This document shows, piece by piece, positions 34,549 through 43,169 of a DNA stretch of 64,000 nucleotides. Source of the stretch: an uncultured Lachnospiraceae bacterium (GTDB lineage Bacteria; Bacillota; Clostridia; Lachnospirales; Lachnospiraceae); the NCBI GenBank assembly GCA_902781455.1, contig CACZJF010000008.1, positions 62,001 through 126,000 of the forward strand, in the 5' to 3' direction. The notes under the pieces are model-generated. The model made no database searches. It saw only the letters and a program-made list of their open reading frames with translations, and was not told the DNA's origin. The translations under genes and the position numbers were made by a program. Numbering within the stretch: position 1 is the first letter of the stretch; each line of letters begins with the position of its first letter.

Positions 34549-34709
34549 AAATAAAAGATATCCTCAAACTTCTTTTCCAGCGCAATGCAAAGCACCAGCG
34601 CCAGTTTCGCGGTAGGATTGAACTGTCCTGTCTCAATCGAACTGATCGTTTTGCAACGTTTTCCTGGCATTTTCTTTCGGGCCTCTTCGAACAGTTGATG
34701 AAACAGCCG
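34545..34709 (-). pseudogene. Remnant of an XRE-family DNA-binding protein
   Basis: A 54-codon open stretch without a start codon encodes LFEEARKKMPGKRCKTISS, then IETGQFNPTAKLALVLCIAL and KKFEDIFYF. This is the recognition helix and C-terminal end of a Cro/CI-type (HTH_3) regulator, where E-x-G-x-x-N-P and E-x-I-F are typical. A TAG lies just upstream and the first helix-turn-helix half is missing. It overlaps the 3' end of the EcsC-like gene by four bases. Confidence 0.7.
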
Positions 34710-34714
34710 CTATG

Positions 34715-34751
34715 AAGACGGGGCTGCCGCATCATACGACAGCCCCGTCTT
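34715..34751. terminator. Hairpin, probable terminator of the small membrane-protein operon
   Basis: AAGACGGGGCTG and CAGCCCCGTCTT form a perfect 12-bp stem with a 13-base loop. There is no strong T-run on either side, so termination is likely but unproven. Confidence 0.5.
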
Positions 34752-34792
34752 GTCAGATCAGACCGAAGGGATTGCTTCAGACCCCTGCCGGT

Positions 34793-35068
34793 TCATTCGT
34801 CTCTCTGACGTCTCCTCATCATTTTCTTTATAAACAATGTAATCGCAATACAGCATGGAAAGAACGGTGTAAACGGGCCTGCCCAGAACACCAGGTAAGC
34901 AGACGCCGCCGCAAAACACCATTTCCATCGGAAGATGGCATACAGCAGATATCCGCCCCATACCGGGCAGTACATGGCAGCAACTACCATTCCAAACAGA
35001 ATCACCGTTTCCCTGCTGCCGCACTCTGCTTTTATCCGTTCTATAAAACGAATCGCTTTTTTCTTCAT
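34793..35068 (-). CDS. Small membrane protein of unknown function
   Basis: 91 residues with two membrane helices (TVILFGMVVAAMYCPVWGGY and FAAASAYLVFWAGPF..ITLFI) and positive residues at both ends (MKKKAIRFIERIK, KKMMRRRQRDE). No family recognised. Its ATG overlaps the stop of the upstream 53-residue gene (ATGA), so the two are translationally coupled. Confidence 0.6.
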   Translation of the reverse strand: MKKKAIRFIERIKAECGSRETVILFGMVVAAMYCPVWGGYLLYAIFRWKWCFAAASAYLVFWAGPFTPFFPCCIAITLFIKKMMRRRQRDE

Positions 35069-35226
35069 GATGCCATCGTTCTCAGTCTCATATACTCCGG
35101 TATCATGTCCTTATAGGACGCGCCCAGCCATTCCAGCAGTTTCAGCACATCCGGCGCTACGCCATAAAGATTGATGTATGTCTGAAAGCACATCCGTATC
35201 TCCTGCAGCTTGTCTTTTTTCTCCAT
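35065..35226 (-). CDS. Small soluble protein of unknown function
   Basis: 53 residues: MEKKDKLQEIRMCFQTYINL, then YGVAPDVLKLLEWLG and SYKDMIPEYMRLR. GGGGG precedes the ATG at 35226. It is helical with no signal peptide. It is coupled to the downstream membrane protein, so the two probably act together. Confidence 0.55.
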   Translation of the reverse strand: MEKKDKLQEIRMCFQTYINLYGVAPDVLKLLEWLGASYKDMIPEYMRLRTMAS

Positions 35227-35384
35227 GCGGGCACACCCCCTTTTTCCGATTTTACTGCCTGACCGCTTATAGATTAATTGCAGCATGTGTCAGTTCTGTG
35301 GAACAATCATGAAACGCCGTTCACAATTCCTATACGAATGGAGAAACAGAAAAGGACACCCCTGACAGAAAAAACATTTCCGGA

Positions 35385-35574
35385 TCAGCCCAGCGCTACG
35401 TCCAGCGCCATCATCAGGCTGAATCCGACTGCAGAGGACACAACTCCGATATTGGAATGTTCCCCTGCTGACATTTCCGGAATCAGTTCTTCGACAACTA
35501 CATACAGCATGGCGCCGGCCGCGAACGACAGAAGGTATGGCATAGCCGGTACAACCAGGCCGGCGATCACCACT
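35385..35574 (-). pseudogene. 3' fragment of a ZIP-family metal transporter
   Basis: Only the last 60 residues remain: AGLVVPAMPYLLSFAAGAML, then YVVVEELIPEMSAGEHSNIG and FSLMMALDVALG. This is the end of a GufA-like ZIP transporter, including the H-x-x-x-E-region helix end (V-V-E-E-L-I-P-E). The homology begins right at the right end of the TnpB element, and the 5' part is not found on the far side of the element. Confidence 0.8.
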
Positions 35575-35690
35575 GTGAAGTCTCACACGACTGAAGTCGC
35601 GTGCTTCCATACCCCTTTATCATAGAGCATGGACTCACTGACTACAGATACAGTTCTGATACCGACTCTTTACACCGCAGCATAAAGTTC
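35575..35690 (-). ncRNA. Putative omega RNA (TnpB guide RNA) at the element's right end
   Basis: TnpB elements make a guide RNA from the end of tnpB through the right-end hairpin into flanking DNA. Here the interval holds the last tnpB codons, about 70 noncoding bases and the hairpin at 35584-35603. The guide part would then copy the ZIP fragment (starting AGTGGTGATCGCCGG on the minus strand). This is by analogy only. Confidence 0.35.
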
Positions 35691-37013
35691 TGCATTCAGA
35701 CTAATTAGAGTAGACAGTGTGCAGGTACTTCTCTTCACGCATGCAGGTACTTTAGCCTGCATGCGCTGCCCTTCCTTCACAGGAAGGGACTTTATGATTT
35801 CCCGGATATAATACCGGGCACCTATATTGTAACTTGCATTCAGATCGCAATTATAGATCTTTCCACTTGTGAATTCACATACACTGTAACTGCCGCCGGT
35901 CTTTTCTGATTCCCTGCCCCGTTTCACAGGACCGGAACCATCATAGGCCAACCGTGATGTATTCCACGCATTCACCCGGCTGATGCGTATTCCTGACCTG
36001 TGCGCTTTTCCTTTAACCATCTCCTGTACACAGCGGGCTTTCCATAAATGCAGACGCATCTTCCTTGATCCCCGTTTCTTCCCTCCGACACCAAGATGCT
36101 CAAACACTATAACGTCCGCATTGTATAAAACCGCTGTTTCGATAATGAAAGCTGCAGTTTTTGCCGCGATGTCGTCCGCTGCATTACGAGCCAGATCCCA
36201 CAGCCTGCTGCACCCTCTTGCTCCATGGCATTGTGCCCGCCTGATCCTGTTCGTCCTGCGGTTCAGACAGTCGTTTTCTTGCGGCAGACGCATGAAACGT
36301 CTACCGATGACCGTGCCGTCTGACAGCATGGCGCAGCAGGTACACGCTGAATGGATCCCCAGATCTACCGCCAGAACTGTTGTATGAAATACCTCCGTCT
36401 TTGGCAGGGATTCAACATTCTCTTCAAAGCTGAAATCGAGATACCAGGTTTTCTTTCTCCTGCGGAGAGTCGGAACGCACTCCTTTCTTCCCGTGCAATG
36501 GCGCGTTATGTAGTCCACGTCGCTTTTCCGAAAAGTAACGGTTACCCAGTCCCATGTGTTTCGGATAAATACCTTGATTCTTGCTGTGTAATCATCGATT
36601 CGGACATAGCAGTTCCCCCGGTACATTGCAGGATATACATAACCGGCTTTCGGCAGGGACGGCATGCCTTTTCTTTCCACAGGAGACAGGCTGTTCCATG
36701 CGGCAAGATTACTCATGTAGGACGATACTTTTCCAATTGCTTCGTTGATTGCCGCTCTCCGCAGGTAAGACGGGAACTTATAGAATGCCTTACTGAAGTT
36801 ATTGGATACACTCGGATGCTTCTTTGTTGGAATCGAAATGGTTTCCAGATATGTTAACTGTTGCTTTGACCCGTTCATGAGAATAAGAGCATCCCATTCT
36901 TTCAGACTCAATGAAATATACCAGTCTACAGCTTCACGATAAACCTTTGCTGTATCCTGAAAAACCTTGTTGAAACCATGAATCTGAACTTTATAACAGC
37001 TATACGTCCTCAT
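35670..37013 (-). CDS. tnpB: TnpB-family RuvC nuclease lacking the usual zinc-ribbon cysteines
   Basis: 447 residues. RuvC residues are all present: Asp in TVLAVDLGIHSACTCC, Glu in VIVFEHLGVGGKKRG and Asp in YNCDLNASYNIGARYY. The zinc ribbon normally reads T-S-x-x-C-x-x-C-G; here it is NTSRLAYDGSGPVKRGR, and the second C-x-x-C is replaced by VCEFTSGKIYNC. The C terminus (VKRSTCTLSTLISL) is shared by a clostridial TnpB subgroup as far as I remember. TnpB is an RNA-guided DNA nuclease that keeps its element in place. A TATACT box overlaps the start region. Confidence 0.82.
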   Translation of the reverse strand: MRTYSCYKVQIHGFNKVFQDTAKVYREAVDWYISLSLKEWDALILMNGSKQQLTYLETISIPTKKHPSVSNNFSKAFYKFPSYLRRAAINEAIGKVSSYMSNLAAWNSLSPVERKGMPSLPKAGYVYPAMYRGNCYVRIDDYTARIKVFIRNTWDWVTVTFRKSDVDYITRHCTGRKECVPTLRRRKKTWYLDFSFEENVESLPKTEVFHTTVLAVDLGIHSACTCCAMLSDGTVIGRRFMRLPQENDCLNRRTNRIRRAQCHGARGCSRLWDLARNAADDIAAKTAAFIIETAVLYNADVIVFEHLGVGGKKRGSRKMRLHLWKARCVQEMVKGKAHRSGIRISRVNAWNTSRLAYDGSGPVKRGRESEKTGGSYSVCEFTSGKIYNCDLNASYNIGARYYIREIIKSLPVKEGQRMQAKVPACVKRSTCTLSTLISLNAELYAAV

Positions 37014-37126
37014 ATGATAAGTATAACATTATCCCTGGAAAAAGGGAACATATTTTCGGAACATACTTTCGTTTTTCTGCTTTTCTATATTTTGTTTTAG
37101 CCGCCTTACTCACGACTAGTCACGAG

Positions 37127-37701
37127 CATGCGGCGGCAAATCGGTCAACCAGCGCAAAGCGCTGGGCGCACCGTTGGCACATCAAAGCCTGGTGGGCGGG
37201 GCATGGCTGGAATTCAAGGAAAAGATGCGGAACTGGCCGCTGGAAAAACAGGCTACGGTCTATCGCGGCATGGTGTTTTTGCAGACAATGGACGAACGGG
37301 TGCTGGAGGGTATGACCTACATCAACCGGAACACGCGGCGTCTTTTGTCGATAGACTCCGATGAAGCGCGGGCCGCCGAGGCAAAAAAGAACAGTGATGA
37401 TCTGAAGCGTGCGCTGACTGCCACGGTCAGCTATGTTGGCCAGGGTAATATGGGAGACGCGGAACAGTATATACGGGACTTTCATGCGTGGGCAAATGCC
37501 ATGAACGAGAATATCCTGATTGAGGTTTCCGCGATCAACGGACGCTTTATACTCGATTTCAGCCAGAATTTCTCAAGCCCCATCTACTGGAAAGCGTTCC
37601 TTGGCCAACCTGAAGAAAACGGCATCCCCTATGAGACTCAGCCGGCCGTGCCCCTCAGGCTCCCGGAAATCCATCTTCCCTGGATCAGAAAGAGAACATA
37701 A
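37127..37701 (+). pseudogene. C-terminal fragment of a condensation/acyltransferase-like protein
   Basis: An open frame runs from the element end with no normal start (a TTG at 37174 is the first candidate). It encodes ALGAPLAHQSLVGGAWLEF, NWPLEKQATVYRGMVFLQTM, TATVSYVGQGNMGDAEQYIR, LIEVSAINGRFILDF and NFSSPIYWKAFL. The late part resembles the end of condensation or alcohol-acyltransferase-like domains (V-S-Y-V-G, then I-E-V-S-x-x-N-G, D-F-x-Q-N-F). The N-terminal catalytic part is missing at the TnpB boundary. The family call is tentative. Confidence 0.5.
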
Positions 37702-37714
37702 CAGGATGCCGGCG

Positions 37715-38539
37715 TCACACGGAAAAGCAGGATCTGTATTTCCTCAGATATCCTGCCGCGTCAAACCGGTATGTTTTTTCGAGCATCTCTTCCGTCAGGA
37801 CATCTTTCTTTTCACCAAAAGCCAGCAGTCTTCCGTCCGAGAGCATGGCCATATCATCAGCTATGCAGGCAGCTATGTTGATATCGTGGAACACGCCGAT
37901 GATGGTGGGCTGATATTCCTTTCCCCAGTCCGTCTTCACAGGCTTTTCACGCCACCGGAAAATGTAATCGATAAACTCTGACTGAATCTTCATGTCGAGA
38001 TAATTCAAGGGTTCGTCCAGTATCATGACAGGACTTTCCTGCGCGATGCACCTTGCAAGCATGACTCTCTGAATCTGTCCTCCCGACAGCGTGGTGATCT
38101 GCCTGTGCGATAAATCCTGCAGGCCAAGGCTTTCCAGCGTTTCCTCGACGACCTCCCTGTCTCTTGAAGCCGTTTGGGAGAAAAATGAGCCTCCATGCAC
38201 ATATCTGCCCTGCATGACAGTCTCATATACGCTGAAGGAATAGTAAACCCGGGACATCTGCGACAGGAAAGACAGATAGGACGCGATTTCCTTTCGCTTG
38301 ATTTCCCTGAGATTTTTGCCATCCACCAGGATCTCCCCGTATGCAGGAAGCATTCCTGCGATCGCGCGAAGAAGCGTGGTTTTTCCGCTCCCGTTCGGAC
38401 CGACAAGGCAGACACTGCGCCCCTGCCCGATCTCAAAAGACACATCTTTTACCACGAGCGCTTCTTCCGCAGGTTTTCCCGCCCTGTACTTTCCATATCC
38501 GACGGACACATGTTTTAAAATGATCATACGTTCCGGCAT
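37715..38539 (-). CDS. ABC transporter ATP-binding protein, FecE/FepC type
   Basis: 274 residues. Walker A GPNGSGKTTLLRAIAG, Q-loop FLSQMSRVYYSF, signature TTLSGGQIQRVMLARC, Walker B VMILDEPLNYLD and switch His VFHDINIAACIADD are complete. It energises uptake of an iron, heme, cobalamin or other chelate through the permease encoded upstream. The ATG at 38539 directly follows the permease stop. A 24-residue insert (KPVKTDWGKEYQ) precedes the switch region. Confidence 0.92.
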   Translation of the reverse strand: MPERMIILKHVSVGYGKYRAGKPAEEALVVKDVSFEIGQGRSVCLVGPNGSGKTTLLRAIAGMLPAYGEILVDGKNLREIKRKEIASYLSFLSQMSRVYYSFSVYETVMQGRYVHGGSFFSQTASRDREVVEETLESLGLQDLSHRQITTLSGGQIQRVMLARCIAQESPVMILDEPLNYLDMKIQSEFIDYIFRWREKPVKTDWGKEYQPTIIGVFHDINIAACIADDMAMLSDGRLLAFGEKKDVLTEEMLEKTYRFDAAGYLRKYRSCFSV

Positions 38540-39601
38540 CTATACTCTCCCCTTGTAATAGACCCACAGGAAAAACGGCGCGCCGATAAAGGCCGTGATG
38601 GCTCCGATCGGAATCTCCTGCGGTGCCATGAGTGTCCGTGCGAGAAGATCGCAGAGTGTCATGAACGCTCCCCCAAAAAGGAAGCTCATTGGAATCACAA
38701 CCTTATGCGTGGAGCCGTATATCTTTCTGACAATATGCGGGATCGTCAGGTCCACAAACCCGATGACGCCGGTAAAGCACACCGAAACACCGGTTAAAAA
38801 TGAGGACAGGACCAGCAGCAGGATCTTGATTCTCTTCCGGTCAACGCCCACCGCGGCTGCCTCTTCGTCTCCGAAAGAAAGAATGTCCAGTTCCCGGTGA
38901 AAAAACACAGTCAAGACTGTCCCTGCCAGCACACAGGCAAAAATCACCGCTGCATGTGAGAAGCGTCTCCCTGAGAAGCTTCCCATCTGCCACAGGATCA
39001 GTCTCTGCATATGGCTCTCATTCAGCGCGCTCAGCATGGTCATGACTGCATTGACAAAGAGCGAAACAATCATTCCGAACAGAATAATCGTATGATTCTG
39101 AAATCCCGAGTCGAACCTTGACGCGATCACAATCACAAGAAGAACCGTTCCCAGTCCGCAGCCAAAGCCTGCTGCCGGCAGCAGAAAATACCCGATGGAA
39201 GCACTCCCCGCTCCGGTTATGATGATGAGTGCCGTACCAAGGCATGCCCCGGAAGATACCCCCAGCGTATAAGAAGAGGCAAGCGGATTCTGAAGGATGG
39301 ACTGAATGACCGCCCCGCTTACAGCCAGGGCGCCTCCGACCAGAAAGGCGCACAGTGTCCTCGGGATTCTGATTTCCCACAGAATGGAAACAAGCGAAGC
39401 ATCGATGGAGTCTTTTACAGCCCCGCCGGTCAGCTTCGCAAGTATGATTGACACAGTATCGGAGAGAGCGATGTTCACGCTCCCGATGCAGATTCCAAGG
39501 ATCAGTGCTGCCAGTCCGGCAAGGATGGCTGCACCGATCTGCAATGTAAAAGTTGACTGTGAAGCCTGATTACGCGGCTTCTTCCTCGGAAAATTCTTCA
39601 T
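38540..39601 (-). CDS. FecCD-type ABC transporter permease
   Basis: 353 residues with about ten helices. RIPRTLCAFLVGGALAVSGA and FTGVIGFVDLTIPHIVRKIYG are hallmark FecCD segments; GDEEAAAVGVDRKRIK is the cytoplasmic coupling loop. The ATG at 39601 lies inside the end of the binding-protein gene (32-base overlap); no strong ribosome site is visible, so translation is likely coupled. Confidence 0.9.
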   Translation of the reverse strand: MKNFPRKKPRNQASQSTFTLQIGAAILAGLAALILGICIGSVNIALSDTVSIILAKLTGGAVKDSIDASLVSILWEIRIPRTLCAFLVGGALAVSGAVIQSILQNPLASSYTLGVSSGACLGTALIIITGAGSASIGYFLLPAAGFGCGLGTVLLVIVIASRFDSGFQNHTIILFGMIVSLFVNAVMTMLSALNESHMQRLILWQMGSFSGRRFSHAAVIFACVLAGTVLTVFFHRELDILSFGDEEAAAVGVDRKRIKILLLVLSSFLTGVSVCFTGVIGFVDLTIPHIVRKIYGSTHKVVIPMSFLFGGAFMTLCDLLARTLMAPQEIPIGAITAFIGAPFFLWVYYKGRV

Positions 39602-40529
39602 ATTGATCAGGATAAACAGACTGCGCCATCTCAATCATGGCATCCACGACATGCTGATTTGGCTGGTTGACCGCGTCACTGCTGAGCTGATATACCTGTG
39701 CATTTTCAACTGCCTTGACATGCTCCCATCCGGACATGTGCAGGATCGTGTTGATGACGTCCGGTGTGTACATGTCCGCTGTCAGAATCACATCAGGATC
39801 TGCCGCGATCGCTGCCTCTTCCGACAGGGCAGGCCACTGATCTGCTTCTGTGGCGGCGACATTCACGGCGCCGATCAGCTCCAGCATCTCATTGATATAG
39901 GTATCCTTTCCTGCCGTGTAGATCATCGGGTTATCCGCCGAAGGTGTATACAGCTCAAAAAGAACCTGCTTCCTCTCCTCTTCAGGAATGCTGCTTCCGA
40001 TCTCTGACAGCGCTTCGATCTTCTTCTGCATATCATCTGCGATCGCTCCGGCTTCTTCGCTCTTGCCGACGCATGCGCCGATGAATCTGATATCCTCCTC
40101 GATATCCTTCAGGGAAGCACTGCTTGGAATGTCTGCCGTGCATACGCCCGATTCACGGACCGCTTCGAACACGTCTGTTCCCTGGCTTGCGCTCATCCCT
40201 GTCGTAAATATGATATTCGCGCCAAGCGCGATGATCTGTTCCTGATCCGGCGCCATCATGTCAAACTGGGGAATATCCTCCGGAAGCTCCGCTCCATAGC
40301 TTGCGTAGGAATAGGTATCGCAGGCGACGATCTGATCAGAAAGGCCAAGGTCAATCAGAACCCTTGTCGTAGAGGGCGCCATGGAGATGATGCGCTCCAC
40401 CTTGTCCGGAAGGGAGATGGGATTTCCGCTTCGGTCTGTCGTAATGTCTGCTTCCGTTTCTGCTCCGTACCCTGCTGCTGAAATCGATAGAATACATCCC
40501 ATCAGAATCATTGCCAGTCTCTTTCTCAT
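39570..40529 (-). CDS. Metal-chelate/cobalamin-type substrate-binding protein (FecB/BtuF)
   Basis: 319 residues. A signal peptide (MRKRLAMILMGCILSISAAG) lacks a lipobox, although Cys12 is present in the hydrophobic core. RIISMAPSTTRVLIDLGLSD, IFTTGMSASQGTDVFEAVRE, DPDVILTADMYTPD and VYQLSSDAVNQPNQHVVDAM are features of the periplasmic-binding fold II (peripla_BP_2). It binds an iron-siderophore, heme or corrinoid. GGAGGA precedes the ATG. No cobalamin riboswitch core or Fur box was found in the 145 bases upstream. Confidence 0.88.
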   Translation of the reverse strand: MRKRLAMILMGCILSISAAGYGAETEADITTDRSGNPISLPDKVERIISMAPSTTRVLIDLGLSDQIVACDTYSYASYGAELPEDIPQFDMMAPDQEQIIALGANIIFTTGMSASQGTDVFEAVRESGVCTADIPSSASLKDIEEDIRFIGACVGKSEEAGAIADDMQKKIEALSEIGSSIPEEERKQVLFELYTPSADNPMIYTAGKDTYINEMLELIGAVNVAATEADQWPALSEEAAIAADPDVILTADMYTPDVINTILHMSGWEHVKAVENAQVYQLSSDAVNQPNQHVVDAMIEMAQSVYPDQYEEFSEEEAA

Positions 40530-40674
40530 TTTCTTCCTCCTTCATTCGTTTGACTTTATGTCTGCAGGAGCAGGAGCAATTGTTTTCACAAAAAAGCCAC
40601 TCCCGGTAACTGTCTTGCCTCAGCAGCCCCCAAGGCACGGAAGCTGTCCGATCCATGAACAGCATTCCTCTTAT

Positions 40675-41043
40675 TTATGGCGCAATTCTATATCCTTCTG
40701 CTTCCAGTACGCTTAATGCACGCTCAAAGTTTTCTTCTTTCACCAGAATATAATCTGTATTGTATGTGGATACTGCAAAGATTCCTATGTTGTGCTTTGC
40801 GAGAATTCCGGACAGTTTTGACAATATCCCGATCAGAGAAAAATCAAGAACGCCCTGAATACGAAACCCTCTCCAGCCATCATCGCGTTCTATTGTCCCT
40901 GACGGCGTATCTTCCGTCTTACACACCAGTGACAGCTCTTCATCCGTCTTCCCGATGAAATAAAATTCTGCGGACAAGTCTGTTTCAGACAGGTCTGCCA
41001 CTTTACAGACCGTCAGTTTATGCCTGATCTTCTTCAGCTCCAT
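40675..41043 (-). CDS. ACT-domain protein (CASTOR/GATS-like)
   Basis: 122 residues: two ACT-like halves, with LTVCKVADLSETDLSAEFYF near the start and IQGVLDFSLIGILSKLSGIL then IGIFAVSTYNTDYILVKEEN at the end. This matches the small bacterial ACT_7 family related to amino-acid sensors. It may bind an amino acid. The ATG at 41043 overlaps the upstream Nim-like gene. Confidence 0.82.
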   Translation of the reverse strand: MELKKIRHKLTVCKVADLSETDLSAEFYFIGKTDEELSLVCKTEDTPSGTIERDDGWRGFRIQGVLDFSLIGILSKLSGILAKHNIGIFAVSTYNTDYILVKEENFERALSVLEAEGYRIAP

Positions 41044-41543
41044 TCTCCTGTCCTCTTTTTGCGCATAACCTCTTTCCCGCACTTTCCTGTCATGTGATCA
41101 ACCGTAATCTCCACGCAATACATCCTGCCCGCCGCGATCACTTCATCCGTTTCCTTCCGGCATTCTTCCGGATAGTCTGCCGAGAATTTCTCACCGATCA
41201 GCCCGGCTATGCGGCGCATTCCGGCTTCGTCGTCTATGATTCTTGCCCGGCCGAACGCGATGACACTGATATAAGCTGTCGTTCGTTCCTTCGGCATCAC
41301 TTTATCCTGCGCGACAACACAGAATGAGACCTTTTCATTTCTGCGGATCGCGTCAATCTTATGCCCTTCTTTTGCGCAGTGAAACGCAATCTTTCCATCG
41401 CAGAAGACATGGCTGACCGGAACGGTATATGGATAGCCGTCATCCCCGAAAACACCAAGAATTCCGGAAGTCGCATGATTCAGGATATCCACACACTCGG
41501 CTTCTGTCATCTGCTGGGCTTTCCGTCTCATCTCTCTGAACAT
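41034..41543 (-). CDS. Pyridoxamine 5'-phosphate oxidase-like flavoprotein (NimA-type)
   Basis: 169 residues. MFREMRRKAQQMTEAECVDI opens a split-barrel flavin-binding domain; TSGILGVFGDDGYPYTVPV and GKIAFHCAKEGHKIDAIRRN contain the family's conserved His and binding residues, which in NimA lie near a pyruvate cofactor. It probably reduces or binds small aromatic or flavin compounds. GGAGG precedes the ATG at 41543. It is coupled to the ACT-domain gene by a 10-base overlap. Confidence 0.85.
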   Translation of the reverse strand: MFREMRRKAQQMTEAECVDILNHATSGILGVFGDDGYPYTVPVSHVFCDGKIAFHCAKEGHKIDAIRRNEKVSFCVVAQDKVMPKERTTAYISVIAFGRARIIDDEAGMRRIAGLIGEKFSADYPEECRKETDEVIAAGRMYCVEITVDHMTGKCGKEVMRKKRTGEWS

Positions 41544-41687
41544 TCGTATTCCTCCGTTGTCTCTGTCAGGCTCCCTTTCCTCGCTGTGATACACCGCCCG
41601 CTGAAGTCTGTCTGCGGCAGATCGCAGCCGTTTGCGCCAGGAGAGGAAGAGATTATAGCGTTTTTACCGAAGTAATCGCATGCCATT

Positions 41688-42146
41688 TCATCCCCATACG
41701 ATGACTTCTTCCATCACCCGTACAAATGCCTCCAGACCCTGTCTGTCCTCCCCGGAAAACCGGTTTTCGACAGGGCTGTCAATGTCCAGAACCGCGGCAA
41801 TCTTCCCATCAGAACGGATGGGTATGACAATCTCTGAACGGGACGCACTGTCACACGCAATATGCCCCGGAAATGCATGCACGTCCTCCACCACCAGGGT
41901 TTCTTCTTTCTCCCAGGCGGTTCCGCAGACGCCTTTGCCCCTGCCAATCAGAACACACGCCGGCCTTCCCTGGAACGGGCCGACTTTCAGCATGCCATCC
42001 TTCACAAGGTAAAACCCGGCCCAGTTCACCTGCTCCATCGTCTGCATGAGAAGCGCCGAGGCGTTTGCCATGATGCTGACAGCGTTCCGGTCAATCTCCG
42101 CCAGCTCTTTCAGCTGCGCCGCGAGTATGGAATAGTTTGTCTCCAT
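41688..42146 (-). CDS. msrC: Free methionine-(R)-sulfoxide reductase (GAF domain)
   Basis: 152 residues, a single GAF domain. NWAGFYLVKDGMLKVGPFQG, CVLIGRGKGVCGTAWEKEET and HIACDSASRSEIVIPI contain the three Cys of the fRMsr active site, in the positions of YebR/MsrC. It reduces free Met-R-sulfoxide with thioredoxin. GGGAGA precedes the ATG. It fits with the thiol-redox genes elsewhere in the window. Confidence 0.9.
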   Translation of the reverse strand: METNYSILAAQLKELAEIDRNAVSIMANASALLMQTMEQVNWAGFYLVKDGMLKVGPFQGRPACVLIGRGKGVCGTAWEKEETLVVEDVHAFPGHIACDSASRSEIVIPIRSDGKIAAVLDIDSPVENRFSGEDRQGLEAFVRVMEEVIVWG

Positions 42147-42203
42147 GATGAATCTCCCTGCTATGATGCATCTTCCTGCTGCTCTTGGCTGCTGTCTTGG
42201 GCA

Positions 42204-43169
42204 TCACACGGAAGGCAGCAGCCTTCTTAATGCCTCCTGACTGCGAAAGCTTTCCATCGTCAGGCCTCTTTCCCCCAGCTCTCTGGAATTCCTGACTCCC
42301 TTCTTCCAGTCCGCATGATAATCCGAACCGCCGGAGAGAATCCTTATGCTGTCAGCATACCGTTCCCGGACCTGCGCCTCTATCTCTTCCGGAGTCAGTG
42401 TGCCTCCATAGCTGGTCTTGTCGTATGGATAGGAAACCTCAATCCCGTCAAGGCCGGCTTGGATCAGGCGGTCAATGTACGCGAAGCGGGACATCGTCCC
42501 GGCTGAGACATGAACCGGCTCATAAACCAGATACGGGTGCGCCATGATTGCGATTCCGCCGGTTCTGTGCACCTTTCGGATGACTTCCACCGGATCCGGC
42601 TTCTCCCTGAGAATCTGATACGCCGGCGTATTCTTTACCATGAGCTTGGCCTGCGCCCAGTCCTTCGCGAACCCCCGCCGGGCAAGCAATTCAAAGATCA
42701 TTTTCTTCTGCACACGATCCTCTGCGACAGGGGTTCCTCCATTGTCGAGAACCTCTTCCCAGGTGATGCTCATGCCATCAGCGCTGAGGCGCTTCACCAG
42801 TTCCCGGTAGCTGCTGATCCTGGACCGGGAAACGAAGGCCTCGAGCCAGTCAAAAAACGGATCTTCCCAGTTGCAGCCGAAGCAGACGATATGACAGTCC
42901 TCCGCAGTCGTCTCACAGGAAATCTCGATCCCGCGGATCAATGCGACTCCCTTCGCGGCAGCATACGCCACGGCGTCAGCAGTTTCCCCCGTGGAAAGTG
43001 AAATCGTCTGCGGCGGGCGGATGTCATGATCCGTCAGTCCCAGAACACGCACACCGGCAGCGGCCGCGTGGTCGATCAGCTCCTGCGGCGAATCTGATCC
43101 GTCTGACCTTGTGGAATGACTGTGCAGATCTACCGGATAACGGGCTGTGTATACCGCTTCTTCCTTCAT
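42204..43169 (-). CDS. PHP-domain phosphoesterase (YciV/RNase AM type)
   Basis: 321 residues. VDLHSHSTRSDGSDSPQELI and GLTDHDI supply the first metal-binding His/Asp; IRGIEISCE the Glu; IAIMAHPYL and SGGSDYHADWKKG the later His/Asp ligands. The family hydrolyses nucleotides or RNA ends. AGGAGG precedes the ATG. It is preceded by a 35-bp tandem repeat and a 12-codon upstream ORF whose stop overlaps its start. Confidence 0.88.
   Translation of the reverse strand: MKEEAVYTARYPVDLHSHSTRSDGSDSPQELIDHAAAAGVRVLGLTDHDIRPPQTISLSTGETADAVAYAAAKGVALIRGIEISCETTAEDCHIVCFGCNWEDPFFDWLEAFVSRSRISSYRELVKRLSADGMSITWEEVLDNGGTPVAEDRVQKKMIFELLARRGFAKDWAQAKLMVKNTPAYQILREKPDPVEVIRKVHRTGGIAIMAHPYLVYEPVHVSAGTMSRFAYIDRLIQAGLDGIEVSYPYDKTSYGGTLTPEEIEAQVRERYADSIRILSGGSDYHADWKKGVRNSRELGERGLTMESFRSQEALRRLLPSV

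Larger units (their letters stand above)
35575..37126 (-). mobile_element. IS605-type TnpB-only element
   Basis: About 1.55 kb, with one tnpB-like gene and no tnpA. The right end (35575-35607) contains the hairpin CACGCGACTTCAGTCGTGTG; the left end carries CTCGTGAC-TA-GTCGTGAG at 37109-37126, fully paired with two G-T wobbles. Subterminal hairpins of this kind are typical of the IS200/IS605 group. Genes on both sides are truncated at the element. Exact cleavage points are inferred. Confidence 0.7.

Noticed and set aside
35584-35603. Hairpin after tnpB read as a rho-independent terminator
   Set aside because: There is no T-run after it and its position fits the right-end hairpin of IS605-type elements better.
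40530-40674. Cobalamin riboswitch or Fur box upstream of the FecB-type gene
   Set aside because: Neither the conserved GCCACTG core nor a Fur-type dyad was found in the interval.
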